Source: Gemmatimonadales bacterium (lineage in GTDB: Bacteria > Krumholzibacteriota > Krumholzibacteriia > LZORAL124-64-63). Taken from it: DNA of 64,000 bases. The position numbers and the translations under genes were made by a program. The notes beneath the pieces are model-generated. The model worked only from the letters and a program-made list of their open reading frames with translations, was not told the DNA's origin and did no database searches. Below, piece by piece: positions 18,815 to 27,948 of this stretch (its first letter is position 1; every line of letters starts with the position of its first letter). The stretch lies in NCBI GenBank assembly GCA_019038745.1, contig JAHOYV010000022.1:1-64000 (forward strand). Direction: 5' to 3'.

Positions 18815-20008
18815 ATGGCAACAATTTCCAAGGCTGACCAACCTCCTCTCAGAGCAGCCCAGATCATCGAGACCCTGACTATGGGCGGGGCCGAAAACCT
18901 GGCTATTCGCATTGCTAATGCCTTGGCGGAGGCCGGTCACGATTCTCACCTGATTGTGATGACCGAGCGGGATATTCTGAGCGAAAAAGTCATTCCGGAT
19001 GTCAAAGTCCATTACTTGGGTTTTTGGCGAGCGTCTATCCGCTACCCCATTGCTTTTTTGAGCTCCCTGGGCCAAGGCCAGCGTTTGTTGGCTGATTTGT
19101 TGAGGAGAGAGAGGATCCAAGTAGTACAAACCCATCTTCCCGGTTCCAATTTCTGGGGGCTGCTTCTGGAGCTGCGGGATATCTGCCCGGTTGTAGCGAC
19201 GGTCCACAACAACGAAGAATTCAACTACGGCGAGATCGACAACCGTTTGGTCAGGCACTTTCGCAAGCGTGCTTACCAGATGATTCTGCGTCGTTGCCAT
19301 GGGACGGTGGCGGTATCAGACGACGTGGCTGACAGTTTGGCCAGGGAGTTGGGAATTGCGCCATCGTCGGCCGAACGGATCAGAGTGGTTACCAACGGGG
19401 TTCAGCCTTTTCCTCCTTTGGATGTGGCATCAAGGCTTGAGGCCCGGTTCAAACTGGGGATTCCGCCAGAGGTACCGATGGTTCTGGGTGCTGGACGCCT
19501 GAGCGAGCAGAAAAATTTCAAGGATTTGGTAACAGCTATTGGGATATTGCGCGACCGGAAGCTGAAATTTCAGGCTGTTATAGCTGGTGAGGGCGATTTG
19601 AGGGATGAGTTATCCACTCAGATCGAGAGGTTGGGACTCGCCGAAATACTCTCCTTGCCGGGAAATCTTACTAATCTGGGTCAGGTGATGGGAGCGGGAG
19701 ACATCTTCGTCCTGCCTTCACTGTGGGAAGGGTTGCCGCTGGTCCTGCTTGAGGCGATGTCCCACGGTTTGGCGGTAGTAGCCAACGACATCAAGGGGAT
19801 GGACAAGGTGCTCATTGATCGGGAAAACGGACTGGTTGTCCCTGTAGGAGATTCCAGGAAGTTGGCAGACTCATTGGAGGCACTTATTACCAACGAGGGT
19901 CTTCGCCGAACAATCGGAGATAAGGGGAGGGCGTTGGTAACCGATCGCTACAATTTCCAAACACTTGTCGATCAACTTGTCGATCTCTATCGATCCGCTG
20001 TTGTCTGA
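18815..20008 (+). CDS. Glycosyltransferase, GT4 family
   Basis: A 397-residue GT-B enzyme with the N-terminal motif LTMGGAENLAIRIANALAEA, the VVATVHNNEE segment and the donor motif PSLWEGLPLVLLEAMSHG. Its start at 18815 is behind GAGGG. It is the closest relative in this window of the gene at 14059-15336, so the two probably arose by duplication and may add similar sugars at successive steps. Confidence 0.9.
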   Translation: MATISKADQPPLRAAQIIETLTMGGAENLAIRIANALAEAGHDSHLIVMTERDILSEKVIPDVKVHYLGFWRASIRYPIAFLSSLGQGQRLLADLLRRERIQVVQTHLPGSNFWGLLLELRDICPVVATVHNNEEFNYGEIDNRLVRHFRKRAYQMILRRCHGTVAVSDDVADSLARELGIAPSSAERIRVVTNGVQPFPPLDVASRLEARFKLGIPPEVPMVLGAGRLSEQKNFKDLVTAIGILRDRKLKFQAVIAGEGDLRDELSTQIERLGLAEILSLPGNLTNLGQVMGAGDIFVLPSLWEGLPLVLLEAMSHGLAVVANDIKGMDKVLIDRENGLVVPVGDSRKLADSLEALITNEGLRRTIGDKGRALVTDRYNFQTLVDQLVDLYRSAVV

Positions 20009-20104
20009 ACGCTACGGTTCTTATCCCCAGGTTAACCCGAATCGCTCAAGGATTTACCCAGGTGTCCTCTGACTAACTTGCCTTCACGTGAATGCCCAGA
20101 AATA

Positions 20105-21598
20105 TCATTTGGCCAGGCACCCAATTAGAAACCGTACAGGATCGACAACCTTGAACGGAGCTACCCTGTTGATGGTTGCGTAGAAGGTACGAGAGTTGGT
20201 GGCACTGACGAAAACAAGGAATACCAGGATGCCAATCAGGGCATGGATCGGAACCTCGATTGATGAATCACGCCAGAATGATAGGACCAGTATCGTGCCC
20301 CCCATCAGACCTGAGGCGAGGCCGGAGAGCATGAATTGTCGCCAGGGGATTTCAATTCTCAGGGTCTTTCGCATCAGAAAATATGAGATGCTGAGCCCAA
20401 GCCAGGAGGCCGACAGTCTACTAAGGGCCACTCCGCTTTCCTCCAGAATCGGGGAAAGAGTGAAAAGTAGAGCGATCAGGATAACGGATTCGATGCTTGT
20501 CAGTATAACCCTTGTATTGGGTGGCCGGGTGATGAAAATCCCCCTTCCGAGTGGGATGCTGTGGAAAAGGTTGAGCTGGAGAAAACAGAGCAGGATGCCG
20601 GGAATGATCGCTCCGGAATACTCCCGACCGGCAATAACGTAGATGAAGGAGGGGAGCAGGCCTACGAGGAGCCATACAAAGGGTGTGGCCGTATGGGCCA
20701 GGACTCCATAAAGGTCGTGAATGTAGTTGCGAATCCCCTGCGGGTCGGATTTGCGGCGTGAGATCTCTGAAGTGACGATTTTATCCACAGACTCTCGGAA
20801 CATGAGTAGCATCTGTGGTAATCGCTTGGCTACGAAGTAGGTGGAAATGGCGGCGGGGCCCAGCATCGTGGCGACTATCCAGTTGTCTCCCTGGGAGCGA
20901 AAGTAAATCAGATAGCTTTCGAAATAGAAGGGAAGCGACCTCTTGATGATATCAGATGGGGAGTGCCAAACGATTCCTCCCTGAAAAAGGATGTCCCGCA
21001 AAAAATAAAGGGAAAGAAAAAGGCATATTCCTTCGTTGATGACCAGTCCGATGGCCAGCCCCTTAAGGCCGTTCATCAAAAGCAAAGTTACTCCAAAGAT
21101 TGTTCGGCCCACAGCCGCAACTATTCGGACGACTGACAGTTTGTCGAATCGGGAACTGGCCCAGAGAAAGTATTGCGTTGTGTTCCGGTTGGCGGCAAAG
21201 AAGAATCCAAGAGTGAGAATACGGAGATATTGGGAAAAATCGATATTTTCGAAAAGGATCAACGAAGCTCTGTCTGCCAGTACAAAGATGCTGACCGAAA
21301 AACAAAGTGACCCGATAAGGAGAATGAGGCCGCTAGTACAGGCAAGTCCTCGGGCCTCCTCCGGTTCGTTTTCAAGTTTGTCGGGAAGCAACCGGAGAAT
21401 TGTGGGGTGAATGCCAAAGCCGAAGAAAATAGCAGCCAAGGCGGCCATCATTTCGTACACGGGGAGGATGGAAAGCTCCTCCTTGGAAAGATATCGAGCG
21501 AAGAAGGCGAGAGTCAAAACGCCGAGAATCTTTGTGCCCACGTTGGCGGACAACAACTGCATGGCGCTTTTTACGGATTTACTGAAATTCAGACCCAT
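20105..21598 (-). CDS. Wzx-like polysaccharide flippase (MATE/MVF superfamily)
   Basis: This membrane protein of 497 residues has about 12 to 14 hydrophobic segments and the family's N-terminal layout (NFSKSVKSAMQLLSANVGTKILG, then FFARYLSKEE). Wzx proteins move undecaprenyl-linked oligosaccharide units across the inner membrane. This supplies the repeat-unit export step needed by the Wzy-like polymerase at 12.4 kb. It is the last gene of a minus-strand unit with the deacetylase-like gene (81 bp upstream) and a glycosyltransferase. Confidence 0.88.
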   Translation of the reverse strand: MGLNFSKSVKSAMQLLSANVGTKILGVLTLAFFARYLSKEELSILPVYEMMAALAAIFFGFGIHPTILRLLPDKLENEPEEARGLACTSGLILLIGSLCFSVSIFVLADRASLILFENIDFSQYLRILTLGFFFAANRNTTQYFLWASSRFDKLSVVRIVAAVGRTIFGVTLLLMNGLKGLAIGLVINEGICLFLSLYFLRDILFQGGIVWHSPSDIIKRSLPFYFESYLIYFRSQGDNWIVATMLGPAAISTYFVAKRLPQMLLMFRESVDKIVTSEISRRKSDPQGIRNYIHDLYGVLAHTATPFVWLLVGLLPSFIYVIAGREYSGAIIPGILLCFLQLNLFHSIPLGRGIFITRPPNTRVILTSIESVILIALLFTLSPILEESGVALSRLSASWLGLSISYFLMRKTLRIEIPWRQFMLSGLASGLMGGTILVLSFWRDSSIEVPIHALIGILVFLVFVSATNSRTFYATINRVAPFKVVDPVRFLIGCLAK

Positions 21599-21678
21599 CG
21601 GGCGATTCTCTTTCAGCTTGAGTCAAACGGTCGAATTCACTTTGGCCATTGTGATAGCTGAGTGGTGGAACCGGATCC

Positions 21679-22500
21679 TCACTCCACGGATTCCCAGACT
21701 TGGGAAAAGGTCGGAAATTGAATTCCCGGAACCCCTGCAGCAAGATCCAGGAGGATGTTCAGGGCCTGCCTGATGGATTCCCCGCTCTTCAGTTTGCGAT
21801 CGAAGGCATGGTAATGGGTGGCAACCACAAAAACCCCGTTTTCCCTTTGGCAATTCACAAACGCATCGAGGATGGATTCCAGATTTTGAGAGGGAGTCAA
21901 CGCATGGCAGGCCAGCTCCATGTGGTCGCAAAAATTCAGGGGGTACGGGTATTTCATTCGTTTAATACGGCGGAAATAATTTACCCGCAGAAAATTGGTG
22001 ATGTTTTCCGGTCTCACCGGTCGATGACTGGGGCGCAACAGGGCAGGTGTATTGAGGAGGTTCAGCCCGCAAGAAGCAATCGCTTCGACTCCCGCCCGCA
22101 GGATGCCGTTGTTGGGTGGGACGAAGGTGTCGAGTCGACAATCCAGCAGTTTTTCGAGATATTCCTTGCCTCGTTGGGTTTTGGCAAGGAGATCGGTGGC
22201 CCCGGCGTATTCGGGCTTGCCGTTTGGGAGGGTGTGGTCGTAGCCGTGAAGTAGAATCTGAGCCATTCCTCCCACCTGAAGCTCCTTCAAGAATGCAACG
22301 ATTTCCGGGTTTGTCTCAAGGGGAAGGGGGGTAGTAATGGTCCGGAATGATTTGGGTACCGTGTGGGCATTCCCTGGAACCCGAAATGGCGTGACGGATA
22401 AACCAACCGGTACCTCGGTCCAGATTTCACCGTAGCTTTTGATTAATTCTTTGGGTGATGTAAATGCACAGGCGTCATCGTCCCGGATCAGGAACTTCAC
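21679..22500 (-). CDS. Polysaccharide-deacetylase-like protein (DUF2334-type)
   Basis: The 273 residues fold like the NodB/polysaccharide deacetylase superfamily. They start with the metal-site strand KFLIRDDDACAF, continue with LLHGYDHT (HxxxH-like pair) and end with VVATHYHAFD. There is no signal peptide, so it would act in the cytoplasm, perhaps on a lipid-linked intermediate. The start is a GTG at 22500, seven bases behind GGAG. It lies between a glycosyltransferase and the flippase in one minus-strand unit. Confidence 0.75.
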   Translation of the reverse strand: MKFLIRDDDACAFTSPKELIKSYGEIWTEVPVGLSVTPFRVPGNAHTVPKSFRTITTPLPLETNPEIVAFLKELQVGGMAQILLHGYDHTLPNGKPEYAGATDLLAKTQRGKEYLEKLLDCRLDTFVPPNNGILRAGVEAIASCGLNLLNTPALLRPSHRPVRPENITNFLRVNYFRRIKRMKYPYPLNFCDHMELACHALTPSQNLESILDAFVNCQRENGVFVVATHYHAFDRKLKSGESIRQALNILLDLAAGVPGIQFPTFSQVWESVE

Positions 22501-22611
22501 TAAGTTTCTCCATTTGGCTTAAGGATTCAAGTCATCAACATTCTTTCTGTCGGGTCCAGAACTTTTTTCCCAGAATTTCCAAAATATAACGTGTTGGTCA
22601 TTAATGGCCAA

Positions 22612-23832
22612 TCAATCACCGGCGCAGTGGATCAGTTCCAAGACTTCTTTGGCGCAATCGTCGATTGAGCGATTCGCCACTCCTGATCTTGCGTTCTGTC
22701 CCAGAAGGGGAATTTCCTGTGGGTTCTGTGCAAACCAAGCCATGATCTCGGTTAGCCGTTTTACATCGTTGTACGCGTATGTGAAGCCGTTCTCCCTCTC
22801 GTTGATCAAGGAGGCAAATCCGCAATTCCGGGAGGAAATGACCGGTAAACCAGATGCCATTGCCTCAATGATGGTAGCAGGCCCTGCATCAGAAATTGAG
22901 GGGGAGATGAAAACGTGAGCCGCGGCGAATTCGCCGGGAAGGTCTTTCACGAAACCCTTAATTTCAACTCCATGTATATTCGAATATTTTGTTTCAAGAA
23001 GAAACCGAACATTTGGATCAATTTTCCCCACTAAAACCAAGCGACAACCGGGAATACCTAGGGACTGGAAGTTGCTCCAGGCATCCAGTAGGTAGGGAAT
23101 CCCCTTGATCAAGTTCATGAAGGACACGTGGAGGAAAGTAATTCCTTCACCGCCAGGATCTTTGCGGCACTCTGCCAGGGATTCGTAGTTGGCCGGGTCC
23201 AAATTGAAGTATTTCCTTTGAGGAAGAATCCGGTCTGGTCCGAGGAATTGTAAGTAGCTTCCATGAGTGAACTTACCGATTTCGGGCGCCAATGTCAGAA
23301 CTTTGTCCGCCATGTTGGTGACCAGATTTAGTCGATTTACTCGGCGGATATCCGTATAAGCACCTCGGCTATCTAGACTCAGTCTCAATTCCTCATTTCT
23401 GACAAGGGCAAAATTGAGAAGGGGGTGCGGAACAGAGGACATTATCCAAACTTTCATTCTGCGAGATTTTGCGATCTGAACGGTTTTCAGGAATAGAGGG
23501 CGCGTACAGAATAACAGATCGCCCTTTCGCATCTTCAGTCGTCGGCACATAAACAAATCGAAAAGAATTTCTTTCCAGCGCCTGGAATCGAAGCGGGGAA
23601 AGATACTCGTCAGTTTGCCCAGAGCCTGGAAGGCAAATCGATAATGGGGGGCATCAAAGAGGGCAATGGTCCTCTCAGGGGGAATATCCACTTCTGGCCC
23701 CCGTTGAAGGCAAACCATCTTTTCCAGGACTCCTGCCTTGTGAAGGCTGGCAGCCAACCGTTGGTTCAAGAAACCAAAGCCCTGGTTGCTGTCATCTGAG
23801 ATTTTGTCGAAGAAGACAAGAACGGTTTTCAT
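22612..23832 (-). CDS. Glycosyltransferase, GT4 family
   Basis: The start at 23832 (MKTVLVFFDK) is chosen over a longer frame because GGAG lies upstream and the extension has no family similarity. The 406 residues contain HVSFMNLIKGIPYLLDAW and the donor motif SPSISDAGPATIIEAMASGLPVIS with both glutamates. It is paralogous to the gene at 27949-29145: FMNLIKG/HMNLIKG, SPSISD and ASG-VVIS segments match in order. It is the first gene of the minus-strand unit leading to the flippase. Confidence 0.87.
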   Translation of the reverse strand: MKTVLVFFDKISDDSNQGFGFLNQRLAASLHKAGVLEKMVCLQRGPEVDIPPERTIALFDAPHYRFAFQALGKLTSIFPRFDSRRWKEILFDLFMCRRLKMRKGDLLFCTRPLFLKTVQIAKSRRMKVWIMSSVPHPLLNFALVRNEELRLSLDSRGAYTDIRRVNRLNLVTNMADKVLTLAPEIGKFTHGSYLQFLGPDRILPQRKYFNLDPANYESLAECRKDPGGEGITFLHVSFMNLIKGIPYLLDAWSNFQSLGIPGCRLVLVGKIDPNVRFLLETKYSNIHGVEIKGFVKDLPGEFAAAHVFISPSISDAGPATIIEAMASGLPVISSRNCGFASLINERENGFTYAYNDVKRLTEIMAWFAQNPQEIPLLGQNARSGVANRSIDDCAKEVLELIHCAGD

Positions 23833-24136
23833 CCCCACTCCATCACTAATAAAAGTGTTAGTTTGGATTGAACAGAAGTCGAAGCGGATAAAGAGAACAC
23901 GAAAAACCAATAACATCCTAATGAACCGAGCTCGTGGAGTAAACCCGAGAATATTCAGGCGGAATACCTATAGCCGGAATTTTCGGGCGACGTGGTTACC
24001 AGACCGGACCCCCGAAGCAGGTCTTGTGTGTTTGTGATAGTCGTTTTATCCTTTTATTCGACTAGGAGGCGTATTGATTACTCTTGCCAGACCCAATCGC
24101 CGGAGTCTACCGATCCAGCCATGAAAGTGGGATTCG
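23833..24136. other. Intergenic region between divergent units
   Basis: About 300 bp between a minus-strand glycosyltransferase and the plus-strand LegB-type gene. It must hold two promoters. I see only a weak CACT/AGTG hairpin near 23846-23862 and no gene. Confidence 0.5.
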
Positions 24137-25147
24137 ATGAACCTAAAAGGCAAGAAGATTCTCGTAACCGGAGCTGATGGCTTCATAGGTTCCCACTTGA
24201 CCGAGGAGCTGGTTCGACGCGGCCATGATGTGCGGGCCTTCGTTCTGTACAACTCCTTCAGCTCCTGGGGCTGGTTGGATAGCGCTCCGGATCGGATCAA
24301 AGCGGGATTGGATGTGTTCGCCGGGGACGTTCGTGACCCCTTCGGGGTAAAGAGAGCCATGGAGGACTGTGAGGTGGTCCTGCATCTGGCGGCCCTGATC
24401 GCCATTCCATATTCGTACCACTCTCCCCATTCCTACGTAGACACCAACGTGGCCGGCACGCTGAATGTCGTCCAGGCGGCCCGTGATCTGGGTGTGGCCA
24501 AGGTGGTCCACACTTCTACAAGTGAGGTATACGGGACGGCCCGTTTCGTGCCCATCACCGAGGACCACCCCCTACAGGGACAGTCTCCGTACAGTGCCTC
24601 AAAGATCGGGGCGGACCAGATTGCCCTATCTTATTTCACGTCATTTGCAACGCCTGTGGCGGTGATTCGGCCTTTCAACACGTATGGGCCACGACAGTCG
24701 GCTCGAGCAGTGATTCCAACCATCATTACCCAAATCGCCAGCGGCCGGAAACAGATCCGTTTGGGATCCCTTCATCCCACGCGGGATTTTAGTTTTGTTT
24801 CGGACACGGTGCGGGGGTTCATCGCCGTGGCGGAGTCGGATCAGACTTTGGGGACTGTCACGAACGTCGGCAGCGGTTTCGAAATTTCCATTGGGGAGAC
24901 GGCCGAGTTGATTGCAGAGTCGATGCAGGCCGAAGTGGAGATCGTGTCCGAGAACCAACGCCTGCGCCCTGGAAAAAGCGAAGTGGAGCGACTATTCGCC
25001 GGGATCGACAAGGCCCGGCAGATCGCTGCCTGGGAGCCGGAGTACGAGGGCAGGGAAGGGTTCAAGCGCGGTTTGGCCGAAACCGCCGCCTGGTTTATCG
25101 ATTCGGAGAACTTAGGTCAGTACAAAGTTGACCGATACAACATCTGA
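24137..25147 (+). CDS. legB: NAD-dependent 4,6-dehydratase, LegB-type
   Basis: An extended SDR enzyme of 336 residues. The NAD motif GADGFIGSHL is followed by the LegB-type landmarks FVLYNSFSSWGWLD, IPYSYHSPHSYVDTNVAGTLN, the active-site YSASK and RPFNTYGPRQSARAVIPTIIT. In the legionaminic acid pathway LegB dehydrates a nucleotide-linked GlcNAc to the 4-keto-6-deoxy sugar. The two following genes, a nucleotidyltransferase and an aminotransferase, supply the activation and amination steps around it. No LegI/NeuB synthase is in the window, so the final product may be a simpler amino-dideoxy sugar. Confidence 0.88.
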   Translation: MNLKGKKILVTGADGFIGSHLTEELVRRGHDVRAFVLYNSFSSWGWLDSAPDRIKAGLDVFAGDVRDPFGVKRAMEDCEVVLHLAALIAIPYSYHSPHSYVDTNVAGTLNVVQAARDLGVAKVVHTSTSEVYGTARFVPITEDHPLQGQSPYSASKIGADQIALSYFTSFATPVAVIRPFNTYGPRQSARAVIPTIITQIASGRKQIRLGSLHPTRDFSFVSDTVRGFIAVAESDQTLGTVTNVGSGFEISIGETAELIAESMQAEVEIVSENQRLRPGKSEVERLFAGIDKARQIAAWEPEYEGREGFKRGLAETAAWFIDSENLGQYKVDRYNI

Positions 25148-25183
25148 TCAGCACACTCTCGAAAACAGGAAAGGTTTCAAAGC

Positions 25184-25885
25184 ATGAAAGCGGTCATTCT
25201 CGCCGGTGGTCTGGGGACGCGCCTGCGGCCATTCACTGAAGTTATTCCTAAACCACTACTCCCGATCGGCGAGAAGGCGGTGCTGGAAATCCAGATTGAA
25301 CATTTTCGGAACCACGGATTCGATGAAATCATATTGGCCACGAACTATAAGTCGGATTATATCGAGAAGTTCTTTGGCGACGGCTCCCGTTACGGCGTGA
25401 GTCTGACAATCAGCAAGGAAAATGTGCCCCTAGGTACTGCGGGTCCTTTGAGCCTAGTGAAAGATATTCTGACCGAGCCCTTCGTGGTGATGAACGGGGA
25501 TATCCTGACCTCCCTGGATTGGACCAAGTTCCACGGGTTCGCCCAGGATCAGAATTCGCTCCTTACGATCGCCATCAAGAAAATGATTACGCCGTTTGCT
25601 TTCGGTGACATTTTCTTCACGGGAGATCGTGTCACTGGTATCAAAGAGAAGCCCGACTTGGTCAACTACATCTTGGCCGGCATCTACGTTATGCAACCGG
25701 GGATCTTCGACCTGATTCCCGACAACGAGTACTTCGGCATGGACACTCTGATCAAGCTGATGCTGAAGCGGAATGTTCCGGTTTCCAAGTACGAAATGAT
25801 GGAATATTGGTTGGACATTGGGCGGGTCGACGACTACAAAAAGGCCCAGGAGATCTACAACAACCATCAGAACGAGGACGGTTAG
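25184..25885 (+). CDS. Sugar-1-phosphate nucleotidyltransferase
   Basis: The 233-residue enzyme activates a sugar-1-phosphate with an NTP. It has the signature ILAGGLGTRLRPFTEVIPKPLLPI, the VMNGDIL metal site and the YWLDIGRVDDY product-binding end. It has no left-handed helix domain or CBS domain. It is similar in type to PtmE-like or RmlA-like cores. The neighbouring LegB-type gene suggests GlcN- or GlcNAc-1-phosphate as substrate, which is inference from context. It starts 36 bp after legB and its stop is 7 bp before the next start. Confidence 0.88.
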   Translation: MKAVILAGGLGTRLRPFTEVIPKPLLPIGEKAVLEIQIEHFRNHGFDEIILATNYKSDYIEKFFGDGSRYGVSLTISKENVPLGTAGPLSLVKDILTEPFVVMNGDILTSLDWTKFHGFAQDQNSLLTIAIKKMITPFAFGDIFFTGDRVTGIKEKPDLVNYILAGIYVMQPGIFDLIPDNEYFGMDTLIKLMLKRNVPVSKYEMMEYWLDIGRVDDYKKAQEIYNNHQNEDG

Positions 25886-25892
25886 GTTGGCT

Positions 25893-27020
25893 ATGGATTT
25901 CAGGATTCCCCTCTTCGATTTGAATTTTGGGGTCGAGGAAGAAGCTGCGGTCTTGGCGGCACTTCGGTCCAAATGGATTTCCATGGGGCCCAACGTCCGG
26001 GAACTGGAGAGCGAATTCGCTGCCCGGTTGGGCGTTGACTATGCCATCGGGCTGACCAATTGCACCGCGGCCCTGCATCTGGCTCTGAAGGCGCTGGATG
26101 TGGGGCCGGGCGACGAGGTGATTGTTCCCAGTCTGAGTTTTGTGGCCACTGTGAACGCGGTCCGGTACGTGGGCGCTGACCCAGTATTCGCCGACGTGAA
26201 GTCTCTGGAGGACCTCTCCCTGGATCCGGAGGATGTCGAACGCAGGATTACAAACCGGACGAAGGTGATTTTGCCCATGCACTTTGGGGGGTTTGCGGCC
26301 GACATGGACCCCCTCATGTCCCTTGCACAGGAGCGGAAACTAGCTGTGGTAGAGGACGCAGCTCACGCACCGGCCTCAAAGTACGGTGATCAATCCCTGG
26401 GGGCGATTGGGGACATCGGTTGCTTCAGCTTTTTCTCGAACAAGAACATCACTTGTGGTGAGGGTGGGTTGCTGACGACTGACAACAAGGAGTTGGCTAC
26501 CCGGGTGAAATTGCTGCGCTCCCACGGGATGACCACTATGTCCTTCGAGCGGGCCAAGGGACATGCTACGAGCTACGACGTGTTGGAGTTGGGATACAAC
26601 TACCGTCTGGATGATGTCCGGGGATCCCTGATCTTGGCTCAACTGGGGAAACTGGACGAGGATGTTGCTCGGCGATCCGAGCTGCGCAGGTTGTACGAGG
26701 AGGGATTGTCGGGCGTCGGGGAGATCAGTGTTCCGTACCGGAATTTTCCTCACCAGTCGTCCAACTACATCATGCCGGTGGTCCTGCGAGAAGGAGGCTC
26801 CGAACGCAGGGAAGGGGTACGCCGAGCCATGGCCGCCAAGGGAATCCAGACCAGTGTCCACTACCCGGCGATCCACCGTTTCTCAATCTACGAACGATTC
26901 GGGACCGCCCTGCCGGTGACCGAACACATCGCCGATCACGAACTGACCCTGCCGATGTACGCGGCCCTGACCGGCAGCCAAGTCCGCGAGGTCTGCGCCG
27001 TCCTCAAGGAATGCGTCTGA
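25893..27020 (+). CDS. DegT/DnrJ/EryC1/StrS family aminotransferase (LegC-like role)
   Basis: The 375-residue PLP enzyme has GLTNCTAALHLAL, the VVEDAAHAPAS loop and the catalytic lysine in FFSNKNITCGEGG (Lys184). In the three-gene context it would aminate the 4-keto sugar made by the LegB-type dehydratase. The frame extends 25 codons upstream into the nucleotidyltransferase gene. The ATG at 25893 gives the usual family N-terminus (MDFRIPLFDLNFG). It is convergent with the acyltransferase gene, whose stop is immediately adjacent. Confidence 0.9.
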   Translation: MDFRIPLFDLNFGVEEEAAVLAALRSKWISMGPNVRELESEFAARLGVDYAIGLTNCTAALHLALKALDVGPGDEVIVPSLSFVATVNAVRYVGADPVFADVKSLEDLSLDPEDVERRITNRTKVILPMHFGGFAADMDPLMSLAQERKLAVVEDAAHAPASKYGDQSLGAIGDIGCFSFFSNKNITCGEGGLLTTDNKELATRVKLLRSHGMTTMSFERAKGHATSYDVLELGYNYRLDDVRGSLILAQLGKLDEDVARRSELRRLYEEGLSGVGEISVPYRNFPHQSSNYIMPVVLREGGSERREGVRRAMAAKGIQTSVHYPAIHRFSIYERFGTALPVTEHIADHELTLPMYAALTGSQVREVCAVLKECV

Positions 27021-27845
27021 TCAAACCTTCTTGGGGTTGAATTTGGCCATCGGTAACAGAAAAAGCATGATGTCCTTTTCGATGTCTGCCCCGCGCTTGG
27101 AATAGGTTCGGTCCGCGACGTTGAAATAGGTCACGTCCGGTCGAATTTCGAAATCCCAACTTTCGACGATCTCAATGCTTTCCCGCGACCACTTGGTCGT
27201 ACCTTCGAAGAATTTGTCGACCCTATCCTGCATGTCCTGTTTGCGCTCGGTGACGGACACCTCGGTGTAAGGTGCACCCACCTTGTCGGTGATGTCCAGG
27301 GCCGGGTTGCCGGCGTACACATGGTTGGGCAGTAAATCCTTAGTTACGACCGAGCTCCCCAAAACGAATGCTTTCTCACCAACATCCACCGGAGAGACAT
27401 AACAATTTCCGCAGAAATAGGCGTCGTCGTGAATGGTCATTGGTTTCTTGCTGTCGAATTTGAAACCAACCAGGGTGTCGCCCCAGCGGCAATGTGTCCA
27501 TACCTGGGTGTAACAGCCGATGCAAACCCCATTCCCGATCTCCAGTCGCTCAGTGCTGTTCAAAATGGAGTTCTGGTCTACCATTACGTTGTGTCCGATG
27601 CTCAGTGTAGTGTATCCGGAAAACCGGCAGCTCTGGTGAATTGTTGTGAAATCACCAACAATCAGTTCCGGTATGGCTGCATAGACGTTCTTGCCGATGA
27701 ATACGTTGTCCCCGATCACAATCCGTTTGGCGGGTCGTCGAATACCGGAAATGTGTACATCCGGGCCTCCGAAGGTCACGTTATCGCCGAGCTCGATTTC
27801 TTCGGCGTCAATCATTTTCATGATCTGGTCACGATCGGTAATCAT
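27021..27845 (-). CDS. Hexapeptide-repeat acyltransferase
   Basis: The 274 residues contain a left-handed beta-helix of isoleucine/valine-rich hexapeptides (VIGDNVFIGKNVYA, LIVGDFTTI, LEIGNGVCIG, DVGEKAFVLGSSVVTKD), as in acetyl- and other acyl-transferases that modify sugars. A C-terminal extension of about 90 residues (from ERKQDMQDRVDKFFEG on) is not typical of short LegH/PglD enzymes. The ATG at 27845 with GAAGGA upstream is preferred to the longer frame from 27887. It could N- or O-acylate a sugar made by the facing operon. Confidence 0.85.
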   Translation of the reverse strand: MITDRDQIMKMIDAEEIELGDNVTFGGPDVHISGIRRPAKRIVIGDNVFIGKNVYAAIPELIVGDFTTIHQSCRFSGYTTLSIGHNVMVDQNSILNSTERLEIGNGVCIGCYTQVWTHCRWGDTLVGFKFDSKKPMTIHDDAYFCGNCYVSPVDVGEKAFVLGSSVVTKDLLPNHVYAGNPALDITDKVGAPYTEVSVTERKQDMQDRVDKFFEGTTKWSRESIEIVESWDFEIRPDVTYFNVADRTYSKRGADIEKDIMLFLLPMAKFNPKKV

Positions 27846-27948
27846 AGATTTTTCCAGTCCTTCACTTAAGAAACGGTGGTTGCTCAAATCCCAACCTAAA
27901 AGTGGTGCCGGTTTGCGGCAAGGGTAAATTGGCCCAACGTCGACCGAA

